Shown here in pieces: positions 38,675 through 48,179 of a DNA stretch of 64,000 nt. The stretch spans positions 5,684 to 69,683 of the forward strand of contig JADJOY010000013.1 of NCBI GenBank assembly GCA_016713535.1. The letters run 5' to 3'. Position numbers and translations under genes: made by a program. The stretch comes from Deltaproteobacteria bacterium (GTDB taxonomy: Bacteria; JADJOY01). Position 1 is the first letter of the stretch; each line of letters opens with the position of its first letter. Below the pieces are notes generated by a model. The model had not been told where the DNA came from and ran no database searches. It saw nothing but the letters and a program-made list of their open reading frames with translations.

Positions 38675-41096
38675 GGCTCCAGGCGGCGCCAAGGCGGCCC
38701 GCCGGGAGGCGGGCCCGCGCCGCCGCCGGGTTCGAGCCCGAGCCAACCCTGCGGCCGCGAAGGATCGCGGCCCTCCAGCCGCTCGACCGCGGCCTGGAGG
38801 GCGGCGGTCCCTCGCCGCCGTGGCGCTCGAGCCCGAGCCAACCCTGCGGCCGCGAAGGATCGCGGCCCCCAGCCGCTCGATCGCGGCCCGTGGAGGGCGG
38901 CGGTCCCTCGCCGCCTGGCGCTCGAGCCCGAGGCAACCCTGCGGCCCCGAAGGATCGCGGCCCTCCAGCCGCTCGGTCGCGGCCCGTGGAGGGCGGCGGT
39001 CCCTCGCCGCCGCGGCGCTCGAGCCCGAGCCAACCCTGCGGCCGCGAAGGATCGCGGCCCTCCAGCCGCTCGATCGCGGCCCCTGGAGGGCGGCGGTCCC
39101 TCGCCGCCGCGGTGCTCGAGCCCGAGCCAACCCAGCGGCCCCGAAGGATCGCGGCCCTCCAGCCGCTCGATCGCGGCCTGGAGGGCGGCGGTCCTCGCCG
39201 CCGCGGTGCTCGAGCCCGAGCTAACCCTGCGGCCGCGAAGGGATCGCGGCCCTCCAGCCGCTCGATCGCGGCCCGTGGAGGGCGGCGGTCCTCGCCGCCG
39301 CGGCGCTCGAGCCCGAGCTAACCCTGCGGCCGCGAAGGATCGCGGGCCCTCCAGCCGCTCGATCGCGGCCCCTGGAGGGCGGCGGTCCTCGCCGCCGTGG
39401 CGCTCGAGCCCGAGCCAACCCTGCGGCCCCGAAGGATCGCGGCCCTCCAGCCGCTCGATCGCGGCCTGGAGGGCGGCGGTCCTCGCCGCCGCGGTGCTCG
39501 AGTCCGAGCCAACCCTGCGGCCCCGAAGGATCGCGGCCCTCCAGCCGCTCGATCGCGGCCCGTGGAGGGCGGCGGGCCCTCGCCGCCGCGGCGCTCGAGC
39601 CGAGCTAACCCAGCGGCCGCGAAGGATCGCGGCCCTCCAGCCGCTCGATCGCGGCCCCTGGAGGGCGGCGGTCCCTCTCCGCCGCGGTGCTCGAGCCCGA
39701 GCCAACCCTGCGGCCGCGAAGGATCGCGGCCCTCCAGCCGCTCGACCGCGGCCCGTGGAGGGCGGTGGTCCCTCACCGCCGCGGCGCTCGAGCCCGAGCC
39801 AACCCTGCGGCCGCGAAGGATCGCGGCCCACCAGCCGCTCGATCGCGGCCCCTGGAGGGCGGCGGTCCTCGCCGCCGCGGTGCTCGAGCCCGAGCCAACC
39901 CTGCGGCCGCGAAGGATCGCGGCCCTCCACGCCGCTCGATCGCGGCCTGGAGGGCGGCGGTCCCTCGCCGCCGCGGTGCTCGAGCCCGAGCCAACCCTGC
40001 GGCCCCGAAGGATCGCGGCCCTCCAGCCGCTCGATCGCGGCCCGTGGAGGGCGGCGGTCCCTCGCCGCCGCGGCGCTCGAGCCCGAGCTAACCCTGCGGC
40101 CGCGAAGGATCGCGGTCCTCCAGGCCGCTCGATCGCGGCCCGTGGAGGGCGGCGGTCCTCGCCGCGGCGCTCGAGCCCGAGCCAACCCTGCGGCCGCGAA
40201 GGATCGCGGCCTCCAGCCGCTCGATCGCGGCCCCTGGAGGGCGGCGGTCCCTCGCCGCCGCGGTGCTCGAGCCCGAGCCAACCCAGCGGCCGCGAAGGAT
40301 CGCGGCCCTCCAGCCGCTCGATCGCGGCCCGTGGAGGGCGGCGGTCCCTCGCCGCCGCGGCGCTCGAGCCCGAGCCAACCCTGCGGCCGCGAAGGATCGC
40401 GGCCCTCCAGGCCGCTCGATCGCGGCCCGTGGAGGGCGGCGGTCCCTCGCCGCCGCGGCGCTCGAGCCCGAGCCAACCCTGCGGCCGCGAAGGATCGCGG
40501 CCCTCCAGCCGCTCGATCGCGGCCCGTGGAGGGCGGCGGTCCCTCGCCGCCGCGGCGCTCGAGCCCGAGCCAACCCAGCGGCCGCGAAGGATCGCGGCCC
40601 TCCAGCCGCTCGATCGCGGCCCGTGGAGGGCGGCGGTCCCTCGCCGCCGTGGCGCTCGAGCCCGAGCCAACCCTGCGGCCCCGAAGGATCGCGGCCCTCC
40701 AGCCGCTCGATCGCGGCCCCTGGAGGGCGGCGGTCCCTCGCCGCCGTGGCGCTCGAGCCCGAGGCAACCCTGCGGCCGCGAAGGATCGCGGCCCTCCAGC
40801 CGCTCGATCGCGGCCTGGGGGGCGGCGGTCCCTCGCCGCCGCGGTGCTCGAGCCTGAGCCAACCCAGCGGCCGCGAAGGATCGCGGCCCTCCAGCCGCTC
40901 GATCGCGGCCCGTGGAGGGCGGCGGGCCCTCGCCGCCGCGGTGCTCGAGCCCGAGGCAACCCCTGCGGCCGCGAAGGACCGCGGCCCTCCAGACGCTCGA
41001 TCGCGGCCCCTGGAGGGCGGCGGTCCCTCGCCGCCGCGGCGCTCGAGTCCGATCCAACCCAGCGGCCGCGAAGGATCGCGGCCCTCCAGGCCGATG
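38675..41096. repeat. Tandem array, about 25 copies of a 97-bp hairpin-rich unit
   Basis: A unit of 93-98 bp, most often 97, repeats about 25 times (landmark AACCC(T/A)GCGGCC at 38744, 38839, 38934 and so on to 41053). Each unit strings together four inverted repeats: CGCGA/TCGCG, GGCCCTCCA/TGGAGGGC, GGCGGC/GCCGCC and GCTCG/CGAGC. Copies differ by single substitutions (GTGG/CCTGG/CTGG; CCAACCCT/CCAACCCA; CGCGAA/CCCGAA) and 1-3-base indels. All frames on both strands are almost stop-free, but 97 is not a multiple of three, so no protein repeat would be conserved. It fills the whole 2.5-kb gap between the NCS2 permease and P450 genes. Confidence 0.95.
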
Positions 41097-41106
41097 GGGC
41101 GGGCGC

Positions 41107-42336
41107 TCAGCGCCCCCGCGCGGTCAGATCCAGCCGCGTGAGCCGGCGGACGAAGAGGCTCGGGATGTGAACGGGCGCGCTCGACCAGCCCGGCGCGAGG
41201 TCGGCGCGCGCGAGGGCGGTCTCGATCGCGATCGCCGCCTGGCGGCGCGCGAGCGTGGCGCCGATGCAGTGATGGATCCCCACTCCGAACGCGAGGTGGT
41301 TCTTGCCGTTGGCGCGGTCGAGCTTCACCGCGTCGGGCTCGGGGAACACGCGCTCGTCGCGGTTCGCCGCGGCCCACAGCAGCATCAGCCGGGATCCCTC
41401 GGCGATCTTCGTCCCGCCGAGCTCGAGGTCGCGCAGCGCCACGCGGAAGTGGCCCTGGAACGGCGAGTGGAGACGGAGCACCTCCTCGACGAACGCGGGC
41501 ACGCGCTCGGGGCGGGCGCGCAGCTCGGCGGTGAGCGCCGCGTCCTGCACCAGCATCCGCAGCGCGCTGCCGATCAGGCTCGCGGTCGAGTCGTTCCCCG
41601 CCACGAAGAGCTGAAACACGATCGAGAGCACCTCTTCCTCGGTGAGCCCGTCGTCGCCCGGCCCCACGTTGCGCAGCAGCTCGCCCACCAGATCGTCCCG
41701 GTTCGCGGCGCGCGCCGCGGCGAGGTGCTCGCGCAGGTACGCCGCGAGCTCCATGGCGCTGCGCGCCGCGTCGGCGAAGCCGTTGGCGTCGAGCAGCCCG
41801 TTCACCGTCGCGACCGTGCTATCGGACCAGATCCGGAGCTGCTCGATGTCGGCGTCCGGCAGCCCGAGCAGCCGGGTGATCGTGCCCATCGGCAGCGCCA
41901 CCGCGAACGCGGTCATCCAGTCGGTGGTGCCCGCCGCCACCGCGGCGTCGACCAGCGCCGCGGCGCGGCGCCGCAGCTCGTCCTCGAGCGCCGAGACCCG
42001 GTCCACGGTGACCGCCTGGTTGGTGAGCCTGCGCTGCGCCGCGTGGCGCGGCGGGTCGACGGTGGCGAGGACGTCGACGATCGGGTTCATCGCCGAGAGG
42101 TCGAGGATCTCGGGCGTCTCGTCGGCGCGCGCGGTGAGCACCGCGACGATCTTGGACGACAGGTCGTCGACCCTGAGCGCCGCGTCGCGCACCAGCTCGT
42201 AGCTCGAGACCACGTGGTAGCCGGCGCGAGGCAGGTGATGGATGGGCGCCTCGCGGCGCAGCCACGCGTAGAACGCGAACGGCTCCTCGACGGTCTCGGG
42301 AGCGTAGGGATCGAAGGGGCACACGGCGGTCGTCAT
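41107..42336 (-). CDS. Cytochrome P450
   Basis: A soluble bacterial-type P450 of 409 residues. Haem-binding loop FGVGIHHCIGATLARR with the thiolate cysteine; I-helix AGNDSTAS; ExxR motif in EEVLR; PPRHAAQRRL in the C-helix region. It oxidises an unknown small molecule and needs ferredoxin partners that are not adjacent. GGAGGAAT precedes the ATG. It is divergent from a TetR regulator, with a perfect 30-bp palindrome in the 55-bp gap, so repression by that TetR is the obvious model. Its 3' end abuts the tandem array. Confidence 0.94.
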   Translation of the reverse strand: MTTAVCPFDPYAPETVEEPFAFYAWLRREAPIHHLPRAGYHVVSSYELVRDAALRVDDLSSKIVAVLTARADETPEILDLSAMNPIVDVLATVDPPRHAAQRRLTNQAVTVDRVSALEDELRRRAAALVDAAVAAGTTDWMTAFAVALPMGTITRLLGLPDADIEQLRIWSDSTVATVNGLLDANGFADAARSAMELAAYLREHLAAARAANRDDLVGELLRNVGPGDDGLTEEEVLSIVFQLFVAGNDSTASLIGSALRMLVQDAALTAELRARPERVPAFVEEVLRLHSPFQGHFRVALRDLELGGTKIAEGSRLMLLWAAANRDERVFPEPDAVKLDRANGKNHLAFGVGIHHCIGATLARRQAAIAIETALARADLAPGWSSAPVHIPSLFVRRLTRLDLTARGR

Positions 42337-42366
42337 CCGGATTCCTCCGCGCTTGCGCGCGCGATG

Positions 42367-42396
42367 GTCATTACTTACAGTACTGTAAGTAATGAC
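42367..42396. promoter_or_regulatory. Perfect 30-bp palindromic operator for TetR/P450
   Basis: The left arm GTCATTACTTACAG is followed by TA and the exact complement of the left arm. The palindrome lies between the divergent P450 and TetR genes and includes the TetR ATG (42392-42394). It is strikingly A+T-rich against its surroundings. As the only strong dyad there, it is very probably the TetR binding site, controlling both promoters. Confidence 0.85.
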
Positions 42397-43060
42397 GACG
42401 AAGCGGTCAACGACGACGAAGCGGCGCGTGCGCCTCGAGCCCGCCGAGGCGCGCGAGCGCATCCTCGCCGCGGCGGAGAAGGCGCTCGTCGCGCACGGCC
42501 CGGACGGCGTGCGCATCGCCGAGCTCGCGCGCGCCCTCGGCGTCACCCACCCGGCGATCCTCCACCACTTCGGCAGTCGTGAGGCGCTCGTCGAGGCGGT
42601 CGTGGCACGGGCGCTCGAGCGCCGCTACCAGCACGTCGTCGAGCGGCTGTCGGTGGCGAACGATCCCACGGACACGGCGCGCAACCTGATCGACGCCGCC
42701 TTCGACAACTTCGAGCGCGAGTCGACCAGCCGGGTGCTGGCGTGGCTCGCCCTCGCCGACGAGCCGCCCGCGGCGCCCGCGGGATCGCTCCGCGACGTGA
42801 CCGCCGCCGTCGAGCAGCTCCGCCGCACGCTGAGCGGGGGCCGGGCGCCCTCGCCGCCCGAGGCGAGCACCTTCGCCGTTCACCTGGGAGCGCTGGTGTT
42901 GCTGGCCGAGCCGCTCTTCGGGCCGTTCCTGTGGGCGGCGCAAGGCGGGCGCCCGTCGCGCGCACGGGCACGGGCGTTCCGGGCGTGGTTCGCCGAGGTG
43001 ATCACCGGTGCGTTGCTCGCGCGCCCGCCAGGCGGGCCGAGCGAGCCGGAGGACGGATGA
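42392..43060 (+). CDS. TetR/AcrR-family transcriptional regulator
   Basis: A 222-residue regulator. The DNA-binding domain runs from about residue 14 to 65 with ARERILAAAEKALVAHG and the recognition helix region VTHPAILHHFGSREALVEAV. The C-terminal domain is a helical ligand-binding part without family-specific marks. The ATG lies within the palindrome and has no ribosome site, so the mRNA may be leaderless, or translation may start at the GTG 12 codons later. Its TGA overlaps the next gene's ATG (ATGA), so it leads an operon with the following gene. Confidence 0.9.
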   Translation: MTTKRSTTTKRRVRLEPAEARERILAAAEKALVAHGPDGVRIAELARALGVTHPAILHHFGSREALVEAVVARALERRYQHVVERLSVANDPTDTARNLIDAAFDNFERESTSRVLAWLALADEPPAAPAGSLRDVTAAVEQLRRTLSGGRAPSPPEASTFAVHLGALVLLAEPLFGPFLWAAQGGRPSRARARAFRAWFAEVITGALLARPPGGPSEPEDG

Positions 43061-44691
43061 AGCGTGCCGCGAAGATCGTGCTCGGGATCCTCGCAGTGGT
43101 GGTGCTGGTGCCGCTCGCGGTGTGGAAGTCCGGGCTGCTCACGCCGGGGGTCGAGCCGGTGCCCATCGCGAGCGCGCCGTTCGCGGGCCCGACGCTCACG
43201 CGCTCTCCGGTCACGCCGACGCCGCTGAGTGGCTTCGCCGCGCGCCCGATCCAGCACCCGTTCCAGGCGTTCGAGGGTGGCGGGCTGCATGGCAACGCCT
43301 ACAACTCGGACGTCCACACCACCGGCGGGCCGAGCGGTCGCGGCGAGCTGGCCGTGATCTCGCGGAGGGTATCGCCGCTGCCGGGCGGGGTGTGCCCGAC
43401 CATCACCTTCACCCGCGAAGGCCTGGTGGTGGCGATGTGCGCGTCGTTCGCGGGCTTCGAGATCGACCTCTTCGAGCCCCACACGCTGCGGCTCCTCGCC
43501 ACCCACCGGCTGGTGACGCGGCCGTCGACGTTCGAGGCGCTGGTGAAGCTCGACCTCGACATCATCTTCCTCGACACCAGCGGTGGCAGCTACTTCTACC
43601 TCGACGACCAGGACCGCGTGGTGCTCACCGACGCAGCACAGAGGCTGCAGCGGATCGCCCACCGCAAGCGCGCCGACGGCGGCTACGAGCTCTACGTCGC
43701 GGACTCGTGGGATCTCACGCCGTACGCCCCCCACGACTGCTTCGACGTCGACAACTTCTTCCCCGCCGGCGAGTGCGACCCCGTCACCTCGGTGATGCCC
43801 GACTACACGGGCCGCATCTGGTGGGTGACGCGCCGCGGCCGCGTCGGCACCCTCGACCCCGCCACCGGGCGGGTCGGCGTCCACCACTTCGCCGGCGAGG
43901 AGATCCAGAACAGCCTGTCGTCCGACGACACCGGCATGTACGTGATCACCGACCACGCGCTCTACGCGATGGTCGCCGACGAGGCGGGCACCCCCGTGGT
44001 GCGCTGGCGCGAGGAGTACCCGCGCGCCGACACCTACCGCTACGGCAACATCAACATCGGCTCGGGGTCGACGCCGACCCTCATGGACGACGAGCGCGGG
44101 CGCAGGTACGTGGCGATCACCGACGCGGGGGCGGATCGCACCGGGCTGGTCGTCTATCGCCGCGAGGAGCAGGTGAGCGGGCCGCGCCAGATCTGCCGGG
44201 TGCCGCTCTTCGGCGAGGCGGGCTCGGCGGTCGAGATCTCGCCGATCGGCTGGGGCCGGTCGCTCGTGGTCAAGAACGACTCCGGCTACCGCAGCGCCTT
44301 CCATGGCACCTCGGAGGCCACGATCGCGGGTGGCATGACGCGCGTCGACATCCGCGAGGACGACTCCGGCTGCGACGTCGTCTGGACCCGCCCCGAGCGC
44401 GTGCCCGCCGTGGTCACCAAGCTCTCCACCAACGGCCTCCTCTACGCCTACACGTTCGAGGAGCAGCCCGGCGGCGAGAACGCCTGGTCGTTCATCGCGT
44501 TCGACTTCGCGAGCGGCGCGCCGGTGTTCGAACGCTTCGTCGGGCTCGGCAAGTCGTTCGACATCAACTGGGGCTCGCCCGCGATCGCGCGCGACGGCAC
44601 CGTCTACCTCGGCATCTTCAAGGGCATCCTCGCGATCGCCGAGCGAGGCGGCGCCGCCGCGGCCACGGTGGCCGTGACCTCGGGCGGCTGA
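43057..44691 (+). CDS. Membrane-anchored protein, probable beta-propeller
   Basis: A 544-residue protein with an N-terminal anchor (KRAAKIVLGILAVVVLVPLA) and an exported domain rich in strands with repeated Asp/Gly turns (GTLDPATGRVG, DDTGMYVITDHALYAM, DGTVYLGIFKG), as in quinoprotein- or PQQ-like propellers. No clear catalytic motif. It starts with ATGA overlap after TetR, preceded by GGAGG. Possibly an uncharacterised enzyme or sensor working with the P450 product. I do not recognise a named family. Confidence 0.6.
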   Translation: MKRAAKIVLGILAVVVLVPLAVWKSGLLTPGVEPVPIASAPFAGPTLTRSPVTPTPLSGFAARPIQHPFQAFEGGGLHGNAYNSDVHTTGGPSGRGELAVISRRVSPLPGGVCPTITFTREGLVVAMCASFAGFEIDLFEPHTLRLLATHRLVTRPSTFEALVKLDLDIIFLDTSGGSYFYLDDQDRVVLTDAAQRLQRIAHRKRADGGYELYVADSWDLTPYAPHDCFDVDNFFPAGECDPVTSVMPDYTGRIWWVTRRGRVGTLDPATGRVGVHHFAGEEIQNSLSSDDTGMYVITDHALYAMVADEAGTPVVRWREEYPRADTYRYGNINIGSGSTPTLMDDERGRRYVAITDAGADRTGLVVYRREEQVSGPRQICRVPLFGEAGSAVEISPIGWGRSLVVKNDSGYRSAFHGTSEATIAGGMTRVDIREDDSGCDVVWTRPERVPAVVTKLSTNGLLYAYTFEEQPGGENAWSFIAFDFASGAPVFERFVGLGKSFDINWGSPAIARDGTVYLGIFKGILAIAERGGAAAATVAVTSGG

Positions 44692-44704
44692 CGCGAGCGC
44701 GGCG

Positions 44705-45797
44705 ATGGCGTTCCCCGCCTACCTGGCCCTCAGCGGCCCGCTCACGCTGACGCGCATCCTGCGCGCCAACGGCGGCTTCGACGCGCGCTACGCGGGGCGC
44801 GTGGCGGCGCTCTACGCGGTGTCGTGGGTGGCGCTGCCGTTCGACGCGCTGGAGTCGGCGATCCACGGCGCGCGGATCGCACGCCAGAAGCTCAGCGAGC
44901 GGCCGCTCGTGATCCTCGGCCACGACCGCAGCGGCACCACCCCACCTGCTCAACCTGCTCGCCCTCGATCCGCAGTTCGCGTACACGCGGCCGTCGCAGA
45001 TGGTGCTGCCGGGGTCTTGTGTCCTCTTCGACCGGGCGTTCGACGCGCTGCTCGAGCGGATCGACTATCGCCGCCCGTTCGACGACATGGAGGTGGGGCC
45101 GGGGAGCCCGCAGGACGACGAGGTGCCGCTGGTCAAGCTCACGCCGCACTGCGAGTACCACAAGTACAGCTTCCCGCGCAGTCACCGCCGCTGGCTCGAG
45201 CGCTACGTGTTCGGCTTCTCGCCGAGCTCGCCCGAGTACGCCGCGTGGAAGCGCGCGTACATCGGCACGCTGCGCAAGAGTGCCTACCTGATGAAGCGCG
45301 AGCGCTCGCTGCTCAAGAGCCCGGCGTGGATGGCGAACCTCGGCCCGCTCCTCGACCTCTTCCCGGACGCGCGCTTCGTCCACATCCGCCGCCACCCGCA
45401 CAAGGTGATCCCGTCACAGATCCACCTCCACCGCACGATGGCGCGCAAGTACGGGCTCGAAGCGATCGACGACGCCGGGCTCGTCGACTTCGCGATCCAC
45501 CAGTACCGCGGCTACACGGAGGCGTTCGCGCGCGACAAGGAGCGCATCCCGAGCGCGAACCTGCTCGAGATCCGCTACGAGGACTTCGTCGGTGACCGGA
45601 TCGGCGGGCTGCGCGAGATCTACGCGCGCCTCGGGCTCGGCGACTTCGTGGCGCTCGAGCCGCGCGTCACCGACTACCTCCGCGGCATCGAACGCTACGA
45701 GGGCCACAGGTTCCCCGACGACCCCGCCCTGCGCGCCCGCATCGACCGCGACCTCGCCTTCGCCTTCCCGATCCTCGGCTATCCGGCGCCCGCGTAG
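44705..45797 (+). CDS. Sulfotransferase family protein, frameshifted near 44940
   Basis: The PAPS-binding loop reads PLVILGHDRSGTT and, after deleting one C from a CCCC run at about 44938-44942, continues as HLLNLLALDPQFAYTRPSQM. The second frame carries on with LLKSPAWMANLGPLLDLFPDARFVHIRRHP, the 3'-phosphate-binding region, and ends at 45797. Total about 364 residues, a normal length for Sulfotransfer_3 proteins. It would move sulfate from PAPS to a lipid or metabolite. It follows the propeller gene by 13 bp, so it is in the TetR operon. Confidence 0.85.
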
Positions 45798-45976
45798 CGG
45801 TAGCCATCCGAACAGCGATCCACGCCGTCGCCGACGCAGGCGTCGTCGCGTATCGCCGGGCACGCGGCGCGTGCCCCTCCCGGACGAACCGCCCTCCCGC
45901 GCGATCGAGGTCCGCTCGCTTCGGGCTGGCGGAGCGGATTGCTACCATGGACTTCTTCCCACCACGGAGATCCCCG

Positions 45977-47053
45977 ATGCGCGTCTCGCTTTCCGTCACG
46001 AGCTTCGCGCTGGTGAGCCTCGCGCTCGCCGGCTGTCCGTCCAACGACTACGCGACCGACGGCTGCTCGCCTAATGATGCGCCTCCGGTCGCCGACTTCT
46101 GGGCGGGCGCGGGCGTGCGCGACGTCACCTTCCTAGCGTTCGGTGACTCGCAGATCTACCTGTCGAGCGACGGCACCGAGGACGACGGCGGGCGCAAGAA
46201 CGACCTCCACGTCCAGGCGGTGAACGTCGCGGACACGCTGTCGTGGCAGCCGCTCGGCGTGGCCCAGCCGGTGGCGAACATCCGGGGCGTCATCATGGCC
46301 GGCGACATCACCCAGAACGGCCGCGACGCTCGCGAGGCTCCCGCCGACGAATACGGCCGCTTCATCGAGAACTACGGCCTGTGCGCCAACCGGCGGCTGC
46401 GCTTCCCGATCTTCGAGGGCTACGGCAACCACGACTACCGGGACTGGTACAACCTGCTCTACCCCACGGGCGAGCACCCGGTCGCAGACTCGGTGTCGGT
46501 GCGCAACCCCTATCGCGTGGGCCTCACCGCCACCGCACCCGGCAAGCAGGGCCACTACACCTGGAAGTGGGACGACGTCTACTTCATCAACACCAACCTC
46601 ACGCCGTCGGACGTGGTGCCGAACCTCGACCCAGCCACCGAGCCGCCCGGCAACCGCGACCCGCGCATGGCGCTCACCTACCTGAAGCAGCAGCTCGCCG
46701 AGATCGGCCACCAGGCGCCGATCGTGATCTGGCACCACTACGGTCCGTGGGCGACCTTCGAGTGGGACCAGGCGCAGATCGCCGAATACGCGGCGGCGGT
46801 CAGCGGCTACAACGTGATCGCGATCATCCACGGCCACGACCACGGCACCAGCACCTACGACTGGCAGAACGTGCCGGTGTTCAACGTCGGCTCTCCCTAC
46901 TACACGAGCTACAACCCCGACGGACGCGGCCACTACACGGTGTTCCGCATCACCAACGACACGCTCTACGCGTTCGACGTGTCGTGGGACCCGAACGCGC
47001 CCACCTCGATCGTCGGTCCCGACCGGTGGAGCCGGATCGTGCCGCTGAGCTGA
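45977..47053 (+). CDS. Metallophosphoesterase lipoprotein
   Basis: A 358-residue calcineurin-like phosphoesterase. It has a signal peptide with the lipobox LALAGC. Dinuclear metal motifs appear in order: FGDSQ, GDITQNG, GYGNHD, WHHYGPW and IHGHDHG. It is likely anchored in the outer or inner membrane facing the periplasm. Substrate unknown; relatives include purple-acid and nucleotide phosphatases. The inner ATG at 45977 was chosen because of the GGAG upstream and because it begins directly at the signal peptide. Confidence 0.9.
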   Translation: MRVSLSVTSFALVSLALAGCPSNDYATDGCSPNDAPPVADFWAGAGVRDVTFLAFGDSQIYLSSDGTEDDGGRKNDLHVQAVNVADTLSWQPLGVAQPVANIRGVIMAGDITQNGRDAREAPADEYGRFIENYGLCANRRLRFPIFEGYGNHDYRDWYNLLYPTGEHPVADSVSVRNPYRVGLTATAPGKQGHYTWKWDDVYFINTNLTPSDVVPNLDPATEPPGNRDPRMALTYLKQQLAEIGHQAPIVIWHHYGPWATFEWDQAQIAEYAAAVSGYNVIAIIHGHDHGTSTYDWQNVPVFNVGSPYYTSYNPDGRGHYTVFRITNDTLYAFDVSWDPNAPTSIVGPDRWSRIVPLS

Positions 47054-47143
47054 GTCGTACCGGGATCGACGAGCCGCGGCGGCGCCGGCGCCGAGGGAAG
47101 GCTCGAAGGGGCGCGACGCCTCCCCCCCGCACCCTTTTCGGAG

Positions 47144-47305
47144 GGACCGCCTCCTGGCGGTCCGCTGCGAGACCGTCCCGGCGCGCCGGAGGCGCGCCCT
47201 CCAGACCGGGGGTCACGCCTCGGCGATGTGCCCCCGAAAATCGGTGCCAGGCACCCTCGTCCGTCCGGAAGGCTGGAGCGCGCGCGCTCCGTCGCGCGCC
47301 AGGAA
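47144..47305. repeat. Hairpin-rich 327-bp intergenic stretch
   Basis: The gap 47054-47380 holds no gene. It contains GGACCGCC/GGCGGTCC around TCCT (47144-47163), a GCGCGCC/GGCGCGC stem, the 13-bp palindrome-like GGTGCCAGGCACC (47243-47255), and the TGGAGCGCGC...GCGCGCCAGG dispersed element (about 47273-47305) shared with 21960 and 26692. Confidence 0.6.
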
Positions 47306-47380
47306 TCGAACGGCCGGCAGCGCGGCGAGATCCGCTTCCCACGCCCGCGAGGAGCTCGGCGCGCTACGCCGAGGGCGGAC

Positions 47381-47575
47381 TCAGAGACCCAGGCGAGCCT
47401 TCACGCGGGCGAGCGGGATCGGCTTCGCGTTGCGCGGGTCCCGCAGCCGCCGGTCCACCTCGGTGACGTCTTCGCGGTCCTCGCGCTCGTCGAGGCGCCG
47501 CGGATCCTCGACCGGGACCCCGGCCACCACGTTCCGCCCCGTGCGACGGGGCTTGCCGGAGGAGTCCCGCGTCAT
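47381..47575 (-). CDS. Small antitoxin-like protein
   Basis: A 64-residue basic protein ending DPRNAKPIPLARVKARLGL, a tail like those of short RelB/ParD-type antitoxins that place AKPI(P)xxxVK near the C-terminus. No toxin follows. It is about 30 bp downstream of the next small gene on the same strand. Function is only suggested by size and tail. Confidence 0.4.
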   Translation of the reverse strand: MTRDSSGKPRRTGRNVVAGVPVEDPRRLDEREDREDVTEVDRRLRDPRNAKPIPLARVKARLGL

Positions 47576-47604
47576 GGGGGAGTGGGTAAGAGCGGGCCGG
47601 ACGC

Positions 47605-47811
47605 TCAGGCGTTCGCCACGAGCGCGCCGGGATGGAAGCTGAGGTATTCCCGCACCTCGAGCTCCATGCGATCGATCTCAGCCAGGAATCCCGATACGGC
47701 CGCATGGTAATTGGTCGGGCTCGACTCGACCTGCCGAACGTGCGCGACCTGCTCCTGGAACCGCCCGATCCGGTCCAGCGTGACGCTCAGCTCTCGATCG
47801 TTCGCGATCAT
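47605..47811 (-). CDS. Small conserved-looking protein paired with nucleotidyltransferase
   Basis: A 68-residue acidic helical protein (DRELSVTLDRIGRFQEQVAHVR; FLAEIDRMELEVREYL). Its ATG overlaps the stop of the preceding nucleotidyltransferase-like gene (ATGA), so the two are translated together, as in many toxin-antitoxin-style pairs. I have an impression of this small family beside nucleotidyltransferases, but cannot name it. Confidence 0.5.
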   Translation of the reverse strand: MIANDRELSVTLDRIGRFQEQVAHVRQVESSPTNYHAAVSGFLAEIDRMELEVREYLSFHPGALVANA

Positions 47812-48143
47812 CCGGGCTCCGCTACGATCTCCACCACGCCTCGCTTCTCACCGTCCCGCCGCACCTGCCAACCCTCGTCCATCGCCTGCGCCCCACCGAG
47901 GGCGGCTCGGCACCGCGTCCAGAACACGCTGGCGCCGAAGTGACTATCGGCCGCGCCGTGGTCGAACAGCAACCTACCCTCCCCGGCGACGGCGCTGAGC
48001 TCGAAGGAATCATCCATCAACAAGAAGATGTCGACGTCGTTTGGTTCGGGCTTTGCCGTCACGAACGACCCCAAAACGATGAAGCGCGACAAGTGGCCCG
48101 TCGACTCTGCCAGGCGGTAGATCCGCTCCAGGCGCTGACTCAC
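47808..48143 (-). CDS. Nucleotidyltransferase-like protein, probably 5'-truncated
   Basis: About 111 residues with the nucleotidyltransferase-type core FIVLGSFVTAKPEPNDVDIFLLMDD (GS followed by the D-x-D pair). The rest ends DEGWQVRRDGEKRGVVEIVAE. Fuller relatives carry an extra N-terminal domain. Here the frame runs upstream into sequence occupied by the toxin-like gene on the other strand, so the 5' part was likely lost. The GTG start at 48143 is a guess. It overlaps the next small gene by 4 bp. Confidence 0.5.
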   Translation of the reverse strand: MSQRLERIYRLAESTGHLSRFIVLGSFVTAKPEPNDVDIFLLMDDSFELSAVAGEGRLLFDHGAADSHFGASVFWTRCRAALGGAQAMDEGWQVRRDGEKRGVVEIVAEPG

Positions 48144-48179
48144 TAGCTTGCGGAGGAGCGAGCCCGCCTGTCCCTTGCG

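Noticed and set aside
38675-41096. CRISPR array
   Set aside because: There are no unique spacers; the whole 97-bp unit is repeated, and no cas genes are in the window.
38629-41377. Long overlapping open frames (up to about 780 codons) through the tandem array on both strands
   Set aside because: The unit is about 97 bp, not a multiple of three, and every frame is open, giving Arg/Pro/Ala-rich peptides with no conserved repeat phase. This is a composition effect.
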